In this document: piece by piece, positions 44,618 through 55,950 of the stretch
How the letters are laid out: every line of letters starts with the position of its first letter
How positions within the stretch are numbered: the first letter of the stretch is position 1
Assembly: GCA_030844895.1 (NCBI GenBank)
Contig: CM061232.1
Location: 87,423,769 to 87,487,768, forward strand
Direction of reading: 5' to 3'
Length of the DNA stretch: 64,000 nucleotides
Origin: Ambrosia x helenae
Lineage: Eukaryota > Streptophyta > Magnoliopsida > Asterales > Asteraceae
Program-made: the position numbers and the translations under genes
Notes under the pieces: generated by a model
Database searches by the model: none
Told to the model about the DNA's origin: nothing
Seen by the model: the letters and a program-made list of their open reading frames with translations, nothing else

Positions 44618-46240
44618 ATGCACACTAGAGCAATGGACGACATTCACAAACCCAAACAAATCTTCAACCTTAACACATCCTCCATTGTCCCCATCCCCAA
44701 AACACCCCACCTTGCCTTGTCCACACCTGAATGGTCAAATTCCATGCAAAACGAGTTTAGTGCACTAATTAAAAATGAGACTTGGGAGCTCGTACCACGT
44801 CACCCCAACATGAATATTATTCGTTGCATGTGGCTCTATAAACACAAATTTCGTTCGGATGGAACTTTAGAACGCTACAAAGCACGTTTGGTGTGTGATG
44901 GTCGTAGCCAACAGGTTGGCATTGATTGTGGGGAAACATTCAGTCCTGTGGTAAAACCCACAACTATTCGGACTATGCTCACCTTGGCACTTTCTCAGTC
45001 TTGGCCCATCCATCAGCTGGATGTTACCAATGCTTTTCTGCACGGTCACTTACAGGAAACAATTTACATGCACCAACCCATGGGATTTCGACACCGTGAC
45101 TACCCTGACCATGTTTGCCGCCTCAAAAAGTCTCTCTATGGCCTCAAACAAGCTCCACGAGCCTGGTATCAACGATTTACAGATTTTGTGGTTCAACATG
45201 GGTTCACACAGTGCAAGTCAGACAACTCCCTGTTCATTTATCATCATGGAAAGGATGTCGCCTACCTTCTCATTTATGTTGACGACATCATTCTCACCAC
45301 CTCCTCTGATCAATTGCGCAAGAATCTTATGACTATTTTAGCTGGAGAGTTTACCATGAAAGATTTGGGCCCTCTCTCCTATTTCTTAGGCATCTCAGTG
45401 ATCAGGACGGGCAACACACTCTTTCTTTCTCAGCAGTCCTACACTAAGGACATTATTCATCGTGCAGGAATGGACTCTTGCAAACCAGCCGCCACACCAG
45501 TGGACACACAAAGTAAATTATCTGCTAAACCGGACTCTCCATATGATGACCCAACTACTTACAGGAGTCTAGCTGGTGCTTTACAATACCTTACTTTTAC
45601 CCGCCCTGACATAACTTATGCAGTGCAACAGATTTGTATGCACATGCACTCCCCCTGTCTGGCTCACTGGAATGCTCTGAAATGAATCATTCTCTATTTA
45701 CAGGGTAGTATGGATTTCGGTCTACACCTATCATCCTCATCTGCTCTTACTATACGTTCCTACACAGATGCAGATTGGGCCGGCTGCCCTGACACGAGAC
45801 GCTCCACATCTGGCTACTGTGTCTATCTTGGGGATAATCTAGTCTCATGGTCCTCCAAACGTCAGTCCACTATTACCCGATCCAGTGCTGAAGCCGAGTA
45901 TCGCGGTGTGGCCAACGTTGTAGCAGAAATATGTTGGCTTCGCAATTTGCTTCTTGAGCTACACCGGCCCCTTTCCCACGCATCCTTGGTCTACTGTGAT
46001 AACGTCAGTGCTATATATTTGTCAGGGAATCCGGTCCAACATCAACGAACAAAACACATTGAGCTAGATATACACTTTGTCAGGGAACATGTTCAAAAGG
46101 GGTTAGTTCGCGTACTGGACATGCCTTCTCGCTTCCAGATCACAGATATCTTCACCAAAGGGCTGCCTCGGATTCTATTTAATGACTTCAGATCCAGTCT
46201 CAGTATCCGTTCTCCTCCCGCTTCGACTGCGGGGGTGTAA
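44618..46240 (+). pseudogene. pol: Ty1/copia reverse transcriptase and RNase H
   Basis: Reverse transcriptase ('SSIVPIPKTPHLALSTPEWS', 'ETFSPVVKPTTIRTMLTLAL', 'DVTNAFLHGHLQETIYMHQP', 'SLYGLKQAPRAWYQRF', catalytic 'LIYVDDIILT') followed by RNase H ('YTDADWAGCPDTRRSTSGYC', 'SSAEAEYRGVANVVAEI', 'VYCDNVSAIYLSGNPVQHQR'). The motifs resemble the Ale-type copia lineage. A single TGA (45683-45685) interrupts an otherwise open frame, so decay here is slight. The terminal TAA (46238-46240) lies inside the LTR, which starts at 46236. Confidence 0.92.
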
Positions 46241-46508
46241 TATATAGGAGCCAATCATGCCCTCATCATTACCTTTGTAATTATTGTCATTATTTGTAAT
46301 TATTATCATTTATGTGTAATAGTCAACCCTCCTAAAATAGGAGAACCCATGTAATTATTTATAGGATGATTTCTAATGAAAGAGGCAAGCCATTAATCTC
46401 ATTAATCTTACAGAAAGGAAAACAAGAAAAAAAAGACAGCAATTACCATCCTCCCAAATTGGGAGGAAATGAAAGGAAGAAGAAAAGGAGAAGAAAAGAA
46501 AAAAAACC
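46236..46508 (+). repeat. Copia 3' LTR, first part
   Basis: Starts TGTAATATATAGGAG right after CTGCGGGGG, the polypurine tract. It is interrupted at 46508 by a complete Ty3 element with TSD AAACC and should resume at 54782; the true 3' end was not found. The part before the break is a long purine run. Confidence 0.7.
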
Positions 46509-46710
46509 TGTAACACCCCAACCGATGGCGGAATCATCGAGGTGCCACGTAGTGACGATTGTTCAAAAGCTCATGGTACTAAAATGTAAATATATGATTA
46601 TTGAATATTGTTTTACAACATGTGAAATTAAATACAAGACAACAAAATAAAGATAATTGATTGATTTAATCTAAGTCCAAAGTCTTATGTGAAGCGTCAA
46701 GCAGCTTATC

Positions 46711-47229
46711 CTGAAACATGCACGAAAATAATTTTGTCAACATATGATGTTGGTGAGTACTACTTAGTTTTGTACATATAGTATAAGTTTGAAAAGTAGT
46801 ACAATTCATGTGTCTAGTATCACCAAGGCATTATGTAAACACACAAGTAACCAAACAAGACAAAGATCAAATGTAAAGTCTGTACAATGAAATTGATAAT
46901 GAGCACCTCAACACGTGTGAGTCTAAAAGAGCACCATAACATAAGTTATGTCTAAATGAGCACCGTAACATAAGTTACGTCTAAATGAGCACCGTAACAT
47001 AAGTTACGTCTGAGTGTAAAGAGCACCATAACATAAGTTATGTCTAAATGTATGATTTTGTATGTAAGCTACGTTCATGTTCAAGCATAAGCACAAAGAT
47101 AAACAAGACACGTATATGAATTGTAAATGAATAAAATGTATGTGTAAATGAATACGAAAGTTTTGTATACTTGTGCATGAATCACCCCAAAAGTTGTAAA
47201 AGCGGAAAAAGGGGATAAGTAATACTCAC
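46711..47229 (-). promoter_or_regulatory. Intron-like module in LTR C
   Basis: Minus strand donor GCTAAG|GTGAGT at 47229 and acceptor CATGTTTCAG|G at 46711 (519 bp). The four covarying hairpins lie inside it, where the other LTRs have the ATAG-CTAT core. Confidence 0.5.
46935..47042 (-). repeat. Four tandem hairpins in LTR C
   Basis: Stems at 46935-46950, 46964-46979, 46993-47008 and 47027-47042, each of 6 bp with an ATAA loop. The first and last have CATAAC/GTTATG, the middle two CGTAAC/GTTACG, so the stem stays paired in all four. Confidence 0.85.
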
Positions 47230-48057
47230 CTTAGCAAGGTGGTAAGTCTTGTGTAATTGAATAAGTATAATCCAACGTTGCCAAGTATCACCCTATGTAT
47301 AATGTAACAAATAAGTCTAAGTCTATTTGGTCTATAAGTATTTTCTAGGGCTTCGAATTGGGGATAAGTATTCGTTTTGATTAATAAATAAAATGTTTAA
47401 TAAATAAGAGAAATTTGTTAAATATATAAACAAGAGTCTTTTTGTAAATTTTAAATCAAAGATGGTCACAATATAAGGTTTTAAGTGTGAATAATTTTTA
47501 TAAAATTATTTTCCTGAAAATAGATTATTTAATTTATTTATTATAAATTGTCAAAATGTAACTTTAATATTTAAAAATATTAAAGTTAAAGAATTTCTGA
47601 AATAAAAATTGTATTTCAGATCTAGATAGTTAGAAATAATTTATATAAAATTTTGGTGCGAAAATATTGAAAAATGAATTTATTATGATTTATTTATGAT
47701 TAAAACTAACAAAAATTAATTAAAAATATAAGATGGCCGGTTTTTCTGGAATAGAAATATTTTCTGAAATGTTTATTGTTATAAAAGTTTTGTATAATTT
47801 TTGTGGAATTTTACAAAGTCGTTATGATATTTTTATAGAATTTTACAATTTTAAATGAATAAACTTGTAATATTTATAATATATATAAAATAAATGATTT
47901 TTGAAAATCTAAAAATTGGACAGCAAAGTTTATCGTTGGAATAACATAAAATAAATTTTGTAGAATTTATAAAATAGTTTTAATATTTTAAAACGATTTT
48001 TAAAAGAATAAAAAAAATATAAGTATAAAGGATAACAAAAAGAAAACTTGTTCATGC

Positions 48058-48122
48058 CAGGAATCGAACCTTGATCGGGCCGGTTCATGTGTTTACACAC
48101 ACACATGTTACCAGCTGATCTG
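48058..48122 (-). promoter_or_regulatory. tRNA-like module, sense, LTR C
   Basis: Box B GGTTCGATTCC (48060-48070) fits the consensus fully; box A-like CAGATCAGCTGG (48111-48122) has two mismatches. Confidence 0.5.
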
Positions 48123-48470
48123 TGGGTTAATTGATGTTAGGATTCAAACTGTTTAATCTTTATAACTTGTCTACGATCGTGTTCTTCCCCAATTCAATTC
48201 ATATGAGCCCTAGCTTTTCAATCTGTTCAATTACAAACTGATAACAGAAACTAGTAGAGGGCTTTTAATCTTTCATTCAAAACAAGCAAAACCCATAAAT
48301 AAAATCGTACTTACAGAGAGCTTAAGGTCCGGTTTAGATGATCAATCGACAAGATCAAGAAAGAGCTCGATTAGCGTTTAATAGCGAAGCACAGACAAGA
48401 TTGAAGGTGGGGTTCTCTTAATCGCATATATGTGTGTGTGTGTGCAGGTTTAATTGAGTTAAAACATTCG

Positions 48471-48480
48471 TTATATATAG
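48471..48480 (-). promoter_or_regulatory. TATA box of LTR C
   Basis: CTATATATAA on the minus strand between the two tRNA-like modules. Confidence 0.5.
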
Positions 48481-48749
48481 ATTGATAATTGGGTTTGGAA
48501 GCTTTAAAAACGAATTTGAATTGACAAATTTGGCCGCTAATCAAGCATATTAGCATGTAATCGTCAACAGTCAAACGCGGACTTCGATTCCACATTAAAA
48601 GAAGGTTTTAATTTTGGAAGGTAAGCACGAAAACGCGTCCAAAAATTTGGCCTTTGATTGAGGCTGGTTTCTCGCGACAGCAAGGAAGAAGGAGGGTGAT
48701 TTAAGTGGGGTTTTATATAATTTGGGCTGGGATATAAACAGATTTGAGG

Positions 48750-48812
48750 TGTAGCCCAAGTGGTGTTGTGCGTGTGGTGTGTTTGGCTCTGCTCCGGTTC
48801 GAACCTCGGCAG
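48750..48812 (+). promoter_or_regulatory. tRNA-like module, antisense, LTR C
   Basis: Box A TAGCCCAAGTGG (48752-48763) fits the consensus fully; box B GGTTCGAACCT (48796-48806). A run of ten T follows at about 48829. Confidence 0.6.
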
Positions 48813-49075
48813 GACCAAACTTATATGTTTTTTTTTTTGTTTACAACAGAAGGGGAGCAAAGAGGGAGTTTGGGCCTGATCAGCTGGGCCTGTTGTCTGG
48901 GCTCACGTGTGGACTGGGCCGAAAAGAAAAAGGAAAGGAGTGGGTTATTGTTTTGTTATGGTTGGGTTTGGTTTAGAGATGGTAAAAAAATGTATATATA
49001 ATGACTAACTATATAAAATCTGAATTTTATTTTATTATTATTATTATTAAAAAAAAAAAAGTGACGGATGTCACA

Positions 49076-49090
49076 GCATCCCCTACTTTT
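49076..49090 (-). promoter_or_regulatory. Polypurine tract of the gag-only element
   Basis: Minus strand AAAAGTAGGGGATGC directly precedes TGTGACATCC, the 3' LTR start. Confidence 0.8.
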
Positions 49091-50272
49091 AAAAACTTCG
49101 TCCTGAAGTTATTAGAAACACAGGGTTATGGATGTTTGGGTAAAAATTAAGGTAACCGTGGTTTGGAAAATTTGAATGATTTGAATAAGAGGTTTGATAG
49201 GTGTGAGTGAAGGATTGGATTAGATTCGTCTCGAATAATAATAAGAATCTAGTAACACTAAACTTCAAGTTTTAGGAATCCTAAAATGAATGTATAAGTT
49301 GGTTTACTATAAAAAGACCAAATGAACTACCAAGTAAGTAGAGTTTGTTCCTGGTCCGACTTCCAGTCTCACTTTCAATGCATCATTAGTGTTTGTATAC
49401 AGGGTGTACCGCAGCTAACCCACCACACCTTTGATACCTTGAAAACGTACTGGACGCCTACCAAAGACTCTAATAGAATTTCACACTACCCTAACGCACC
49501 TGTAAATTCATGATTACGTTCCGGACCGGAATCATCAATTTACCTTACATTAGGGTTTTATGTCCTTCTATGATCCTATTCTAACAACACATTAACGCAA
49601 ATAAATTTCTCAAGAAGATGACACAACAAACACGTTGAGTTACAATGAGATGTTATCAATGAAATGAGGCCATGTAACAATGAGGTCAATTGCATGGGTT
49701 TGCAATGACTTGTAAGCATAATAGTATTTAAGTATGGGCTACCAATCGTCTGAGGAGCCCTTCAAATGAAATGTTTATCTGAGTTGCGTGGATAATACAC
49801 ACATGCAAGCAAGTTTGTATGTACTACAACCATTAAATGTAAGTGTTATCTTAGTGGCCCATAGAAATGGCTCATATTTGGCCAGCCATGTTTACGAGTA
49901 TCATGAATAATTAAATGTTCAATGAATAGTCAAATTAAGGGAAGAATCAAGTTTCATATGTCAAACCATGATGCTTTTAGAAAAGCTCTGTAGGATCAAG
50001 TATCGAGTTTTTAGTAGTTTGGTTTTCATGGAAATCAAGTCCAAATGTCTCAATAAAATGTAAGGTAGAGTCTGAAGCTTATACGATTTAAAATAAACGT
50101 AACCGAATATGATAAATTTCCAATCTGCGTTCGTACACAATAGTATGCAAGAAATTTCTAAATGTTATATGCTTATGAGTATGACATAATTGGGTACAAA
50201 ATGATAATAGGATCAAGAAAATGAAAACACGAGTATTGGATTCTCGAGTCTTAGGAAGATTTCATCCATGGC
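49091..50272 (-). other. Internal tail between gag and 3' LTR, no pol
   Basis: About 1.2 kb with no protein motif in any frame. 49260-49570 is shared with copy B (28985-29200), so the loss of pol predates both copies. Confidence 0.7.
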
Positions 50273-51488
50273 TTAACCAGTGGGATTAACGTCATCCTGA
50301 CCGTTTGCTTCGTTGATATTGATATCGAAAGCTCGTCCATGTGCCACCAGGTTTACATTATTCAATTTAGGGCATTGAGGTCGCATGTGGTTAGGGTCTC
50401 TACAATGATAACATGCCCGACCGTTAGTAATCTGTAGTGGTTCCTGAGCAGCTGTTTGATGATTACCCTGTGTCCCAACCATTACTCGACAAGTGGTGAC
50501 AAAGTGTCCAAACCTTCCACATCTAGTGCATTGACGGCATGGAAGATTTGCAGGGTGATGATACTTGCAAGTGCTGCATTGAGGATGGATTCCCGTGTAG
50601 GCTTTCTTGATAGGGGGTTGAGTCACAGGATCCACAACAGCATGGTTCTGATTATCGCCCATTTGTTTCTTAGGGTTCGAAGCAGTAGTGGCGGCCTTTG
50701 CTAAGACAGTCTTAGATTGTTCAACAGCATGGGTGGTCTTCTCAGCAAACGTCTTGGTGCCCTTTCTAACCAAGTTTCCTTTCCTTACGTGTTTGTCTGT
50801 TAAAGTGGCTGCAAGCTGGATGGCTTCTTCTACCGTAGTGGCTTTGCCTCCAGTGATAACGTCTTGAATCAGGTCTGGTAATCCCTCGATATATTTTTCG
50901 ATTGCTCGAGAGACCGGGGTGACCATGTGTGGAACCAGTATGCTAAGTTCGTGATATCGAGTATTATACGCTAGATTCTCACCATTGTCTTGTTTCAACC
51001 CATGGAACTCTTCCTCTAGTTTCCTGATTTCGTTCCTAGGGCAGAATTTAGCGATCATGAGTTCGTTAACCTCAGCCCAAGATAAAGATAAAACAACATC
51101 AGCTCCTCGATTGCGCTTTTCGCCATTCCACCAGGTTAGCGCCCCTTTTGAAGGACACTAGTAGCATAGCGAACACGGAGTTTATCAGGACATTCACTGT
51201 TCACAAAGGTGCTCTCCATGCTTTCAAACCATTGGAGGAGGCCAGTAGCACCCTCCTCACCAGTGATTTTGTGGGGTTGTAGGAGTTAAAGTGTTTGAAA
51301 GTGCACCGAAATTGAGTCGTACTTCCTGTGTTGGCACTGTTACTATTCTGGGTTAACTCACTAACAAGGTTTGGGATCACTGCAACAATTTGCTCAGCGA
51401 CTAAAGATGCAAGGCGACGATCAGAACGTTGTCCAGAAGCACGAACAGGACGTTGGCTGGCATCAGGGAGCATGCGGCGAGCAGACAT
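50273..51488 (-). pseudogene. gag: Ty3/gypsy gag, frameshifted
   Basis: Start ATG at 51488 ('MSARRMLPDASQRPVRASGQ'). The N-terminal part is read to about 51255 ('CTFKHFNSYNPTK'), where the frame shifts; a further break lies near 51150, and the capsid then continues ('AKFCPRNEIRKLEEEFHGLK', 'AIEKYIEGLPDLIQD'). Zinc knuckles CSTCKYHHPANLPC, CTRCGRFGHFVTTC and CYHCRDPNHMRPQC are all intact, unlike copy B. It is the sister of the gag at 29593-30801 but less intact, although its LTRs are young. This fits movement in trans by proteins of another copy. Confidence 0.88.
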
Positions 51489-52197
51489 CTATGAGGTAGT
51501 CAATGAATAATCATGAGATTAGAATATGTAAGTGTATAGCCGTACAGATGATTATGAAAGTATGAATTTGTAAGCAATATATGAAAATCATGATATACAG
51601 AATATGATACGAGAGAGTATTATTGAAAAACTTGCATAAGATGCTTGGAGTGTCCTTGTCTAGCTGTAAAGCCCAACAAGAACGTTGACTTTTCAAAGGA
51701 ATTGGACCCAATGGTGATCAAAGAAGACATGCTTTAGCCTATAAGTGGACACTCACTCCAGGAATCCCCAGGTAAGCATAACAGGTCCGTAAATGGATTT
51801 ATGCGCTATGCTTGCCTATGCCAGAAAACCCAGTGTACAGGCGTCCACCCTTCCAGATTGCACGTGTCCTTATCACACTCATTAAAGTTCAACAACTTTG
51901 AAGAAGCAAAATAAGAGTAGGCATTATGCCTAAGAGTGTCTTCATAAAAGGTACTGCTCTCGTTCCATGATGATGTAGGCTTTCCACTCCTTGTAGGACA
52001 CCATCTCTATGCACCATGATGAAAGATGAGAAGAAGGGAGAGAGAGAAAGAGGGGAAAGATAGAGGAAGGAAAATAGAGAGAAATGAGGGGTAGGGTAAT
52101 TTAGGAAATATAATGCATGAAAGTTGAAGTTCGGTTATAGTCTAGGCCATTTTATTTAATAACCTAATTCCCTATAACCATGGCTCTGATACCAATC
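51489..52197 (-). other. Leader of the gag-only element
   Basis: Non-coding. It shares TTTAGCCTATAAGTG and CCACCCTTCCAGATTGCACGT with the leaders of copies A and B, so these words are conserved in the family and may be packaging signals. The PBS is at its right end. Confidence 0.75.
52182..52194 (-). promoter_or_regulatory. tRNA-iMet primer binding site
   Basis: Minus strand TGGTATCAGAGCC three bases inside LTR D, matching the 3' end of initiator tRNA-Met. Confidence 0.88.
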
Positions 52198-52399
52198 TGT
52201 AACACCCCAACCGATGGCGGAATCATCAAGGTTCCACGAAGTGACGATTGTTCAAAAGCTCATGGTACTAAAATGTAAATATATGATTATTGAATATTGT
52301 TTTACAACATGTGAAATTAAATACAAGACAACAAAATAAAGATAATTGATTGATTTAATCTAAGTCCAAAGTCCTATGTGAAGCGTCAAGCAGCTTATC

Positions 52400-52918
52400 C
52401 TGAAACATGCACGAAAATAATTTTGTCAACATATGATGTTGGTGAGTACTACTTAGTTTTGTACATATAGTATAAGTTTGAAAAGTAGTACAATTCATGT
52501 GTCTAGTATCACCAAGGCATTATGTAAACACGCAAGTAACCAAACAAGACAAAGATCAAATGTAAAGTCTGTACAATGAAATTGATAATGAGCACCTCAA
52601 CACGTGTGAGTCTAAAAGAGCACCATAACATAAGTTATGTCTAAATGAGCACCGTAACATAAGTTACGTCTAAATGAGCACCGTAACATAAGTTACGTCT
52701 GAGTGTAAAGAGCACCATAACATAAGTTATGTCTAAATGTATGATTTTGTATGTAAGCTACGTTCATGTTCAAGCATAAGCACAAAGATAAACAAGACAC
52801 GTATATGAATTGTAAATGAATAAAATGTATGTGTAAATGAATACGAAAGTTTTGTATACTTGTGCATGAATCACCCCAAAAGTTGTAAAAGCGGAAAAAG
52901 GGGATAAGTAATACTCAC
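52400..52918 (-). promoter_or_regulatory. Intron-like module in LTR D
   Basis: Same splice-like borders and length (519 bp) as in LTR C. In this 5' LTR it would lie in the leader of the transcript running from about 54130 to gag. Confidence 0.5.
52623..52733 (-). repeat. Four tandem hairpins in LTR D
   Basis: Copy of the LTR C array with the same AT, GC, GC, AT order of stem pairs. Confidence 0.85.
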
Positions 52919-53748
52919 CTTAGCAAGGTGGTAAGTCTTGTGTAATTGAATAAGTATAATCCAATGTTGCCAAGTATCACCCTATGTATAATGTAACAAA
53001 TAAGTCTAAGTCTATTTGGTCTATAAGTATTTTCTAGGGCTTCGAATTGGGGATAAGTATTCGTTTTGATTAATAAATAAAATGTTTAATAAATAAGAGA
53101 AATTTGTTAAATATATAAACAAGAGTCTTTTTGTAAATTTTAAATCAAAGATGGTCACAATATAAGGTTTTAAGTGTGAATAATTTTTATAAAATTATTT
53201 TCCTGAAAATAGATTATTTAATTTATTTATTATAAATTGTCAAAATGTAACTTTAATATTTAAAAATATTAAAGTTAAAGAATTTCTGAATTAAAAATTG
53301 TATTTCAGTTCTAGATAGTTAGAAATAATTTATATAAAATTTTGGTGCGAAAATATTGAAAAATGAATTTATTATGATTTATTTATGATTAAAACTAACA
53401 AAAATTAATTAAAAATATAAGATGGCAAGTTTTTCTGGAATAGAAATATTTTCTGAAATGTTTATTGTTATAAAAGTTTTGTATAATTTTTGTGGAATTT
53501 TACAAAGTCGTTTTGATATTTTTATAGAATTTTACAATTTTAAATGAATAAACTTGTAATATTTATAATATATATAAAATAAATGATTTTTGAAAATCTA
53601 AAAATTGGACAGCAAAGTTTATCGTTGGAATAACATAAAATAAATTTTGTAGAATTTATAAAATAGTTTTAATATTTTAAAACGATTTTTAAAAGAATAA
53701 AGAAAATATAAGTATAAAGGATAACAAAAAGAAAACTTGTTCATGCCA

Positions 53749-53812
53749 GGAATCGAACCCTTGATCGGGCCGGTTCATGTGTTTACACACACACATGTTA
53801 CCAGCTGATCTG
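53749..53812 (-). promoter_or_regulatory. tRNA-like module, sense, LTR D
   Basis: Box B GGGTTCGATTCC (53749-53760) and box A-like CAGATCAGCTGG (53801-53812). Confidence 0.5.
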
Positions 53813-54441
53813 TGGTTTAATTGATGTTAGGATTCAAACTGTTTAATCTTTATAACTTGTCTACGATCGTGTTCTTCCCCAATTCAATTCATATGAGCCC
53901 TAGCCTTTCAATCTGTTCAATTACAAACTGATAACAGAAACTAGTAGAGGGCTTTTAATCTTTGATTCAAAACAAGCAAAACCCATAAATAAAATCGTAC
54001 TTACAGAGAGCTTAAGGTCCGGTTTAGATGATCAATCGACAAGATCAAGAAAGAGCTCGATTAGCGTTTAATAGCGAAGCACAGACAAGATTGAAGGTGG
54101 GGTTCTCTTAATCGCATATATGTGTGTGTGTGTGTGCAGGTTTAATTGAGTTAAAACATTCGTTATATATAGATTGATAATTGGGTTTGGAAGCTTTAAA
54201 AACGAATTTGAATTGACAAATTTGGCCGCTAATCAAGCATATTAGCGTGTAATCGTCAACAGTCAAACGCGGACTTCGATTCCACATTAAAAGAAGGTTT
54301 TAATTTTGGAAGGTAAGCACGAAAACGCGTCCAAAAATTTGGCCTTTGATTGAGGCTGGTTTCTCGCGACAACAAGGAAGAAGGAGGGTGATTTAAGTGG
54401 GGTTTTATATAATTTGGGCTGGGATATAAACAGATTTGAGG

Positions 54442-54505
54442 TGTAGCCCAAGTGGTGTTGTGCGTGTGGTGTGTTTGGCTCTGCTCCGGTTCGAACCTCG
54501 GCAGG
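54442..54505 (+). promoter_or_regulatory. tRNA-like module, antisense, LTR D
   Basis: Box A TAGCCCAAGTGG (54444-54455) and box B GGTTCGAACCT (54488-54498), followed by a T-run near 54521. Confidence 0.6.
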
Positions 54506-54781
54506 ACCAAACTTATATGTTTTTTTTGTTTACAGCAGAAGGGGAGCAAAGAGGGGGTTTGGGCCTGATCAGCTGGGCCTGTTGTCTGGGCTCACGTGTG
54601 GACTGGGCCGAAAAGAAAAAGGAAAGGGGTGGGTTATTGTTTGGTTATGGTTGGGTTTGGTTTAGAGATGGTAAAAAAATGTAATATAATGACTAACTAT
54701 ATAAAATCTGAATTTTATTTTATTATTATTATTATTATTATTATTAAAAAAAAAAAAGAAAGTGACGGATGTCACAAAACC

Positions 54782-55725
54782 CTCCCTTTCTTTTCTTTTC
54801 CTTTTCATTCTTTACTGAACTCGGGAACACAGTGTAAGGGTTCAAGTCTAATGATGGACAAATATGTAAATTTAGGAGTTACATGAGGTTCAAGTCCTAT
54901 CACGATATCACCTATGGTGACTCGATGTGTAACAAAAACATAAAAAAAAAAAAGATTTACTGCAATTTATCTGACACCCATAATTTCTCAGAGAAATTGA
55001 AGTAAATATCATTCGTTTTGCCAATAAAGAAGTGTTTACTACTTTGCATTTTATAACCCGGGGTGTGACTTCGCATTTTCGCAAGAGGTTACCCGTTCTA
55101 AATTGGTCTCGGCCACAAGTACGCTTAACTATATAGTTCTCCTTTCATATGTAACCGCGTCATTACATGCTACAAATTCGGGTTGGTCCGGTTGGGGCAT
55201 GTAACTTGTGACTGTCATATCGGGTTTGAGTTGGTACAAGCCTTCTAAAAACATAACAAATTGTTTCTAACAAAATAAATTTAACCGTAATAGATTCGTA
55301 CGTATTGAAGCTTTTCGCTATAAAAAAAGTATCAAATGATTAAAATGTGTTTGTTTTTACTAAGTATTATTATTTGTTTATATGGTGTTCGAAGATGTAA
55401 AACATGTGTCGATACCCTTTAGCCACATCCCGACTTTAATTTTTGGGTTACATAGGACAATTTTTGTGTAATTTAACCATTGTAAAATTTTTTTAATGCA
55501 CATTTTTTTACCAAGCTGAACTGATATCGGCCAAATAACATCGGTATCAATATTGGTGTTGATTTTTATGATTCTTGGTTTAATACAAGTTGGTTTCATT
55601 AATCTTTGGTATTTTTCACTAACGATACAGAAGCAGCAGTACTCATATCCAGGGGCGAATATACTCATTGAGTAGGGTGGGCCGATGCCCACGGTCCAAC
55701 CACTGCATGTGTATGTATGTATATA
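54782..55725. other. Copia LTR remainder and unassigned DNA
   Basis: The first part should continue the copia 3' LTR (pyrimidine run 54782-54811). I could not find its CA terminus. No gene or repeat family recognised in the rest. Confidence 0.4.
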
Positions 55726-55950
55726 TATCATCATCATCATACTCAGTTAATCCCACCAATAGCAAAGCTAAGGTAGGGTCTGAGGAGGGTAAGATGTAGA
55801 CAACCTTACCTCTACCCCGTGGGTATAGAGATGCTGCTTCCAGTGAGACCCCCGGCTCGATAGTGGTTTTGAATCAAGCCTTGGACATGAGGCACATAAC
55901 ATTTAGCAATCGGGACAAGCACGATTGGTGCATGTACCCCCTTGTCTTTT
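55726..55950 (-). mobile_element. Au-like SINE
   Basis: Read on the minus strand: box B-like GATTCAAAACC (55865-55875), the block GTCTCACTGGAAGCAGCATC, GGTAGAGGTAAGG-type and ACCCTACCTTAGCTTTGC-type segments, and a (GAT)n tail (55726-55740). The block order resembles Au SINEs of angiosperms. Box A and the 5' end are not clear, and I find no target duplication. Confidence 0.5.

Larger units (their letters stand above)
46509..49075 (-). repeat. LTR C (3' LTR, 2567 bp)
   Basis: Starts TGTAACACCCCAACCG and ends GGATGTCACA. Contains a hairpin array (46935-47042), an intron-like module (46711-47229), tRNA-like modules (48058-48122 minus, 48750-48812 plus) and a TATA element (48471-48480, minus). 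About 47340-48010 is AT-rich and shared with LTRs A, B, D and E. Confidence 0.93.
46509..54776 (-). mobile_element. Complete gag-only Ty3 element (8268 bp), TSD AAACC
   Basis: Two LTRs (46509-49075 and 52198-54776), PBS, polypurine tract and one gag, with target duplication AAACC at 46504-46508 and 54777-54781. There is no protease, RT, RNase H or integrase in the 3.1 kb internal region, so it is non-autonomous and must have moved using another element's enzymes. The LTRs differ by only a few substitutions and small indels, which points to a young insertion. Confidence 0.93.
52198..54776 (-). repeat. LTR D (5' LTR, 2579 bp)
   Basis: Near-identical to LTR C and the promoter LTR of the element. 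TATA element at 54163-54172 (minus), tRNA-like modules at 53749-53812 (minus) and 54442-54505 (plus), intron-like module at 52400-52918, hairpin array at about 52623-52733. Confidence 0.93.

Noticed and set aside
44340..44768. Pro/Thr-rich 142-codon reading frame
   Set aside because: Out-of-frame reading of the C-rich copia linker; the real frame leads to the RT block.
48564..48860. 98-codon minus-strand reading frame repeated at 54256-54549
   Set aside because: Repeated only because LTRs C and D are copies; it overlaps the antisense tRNA-like module and has no protein features.
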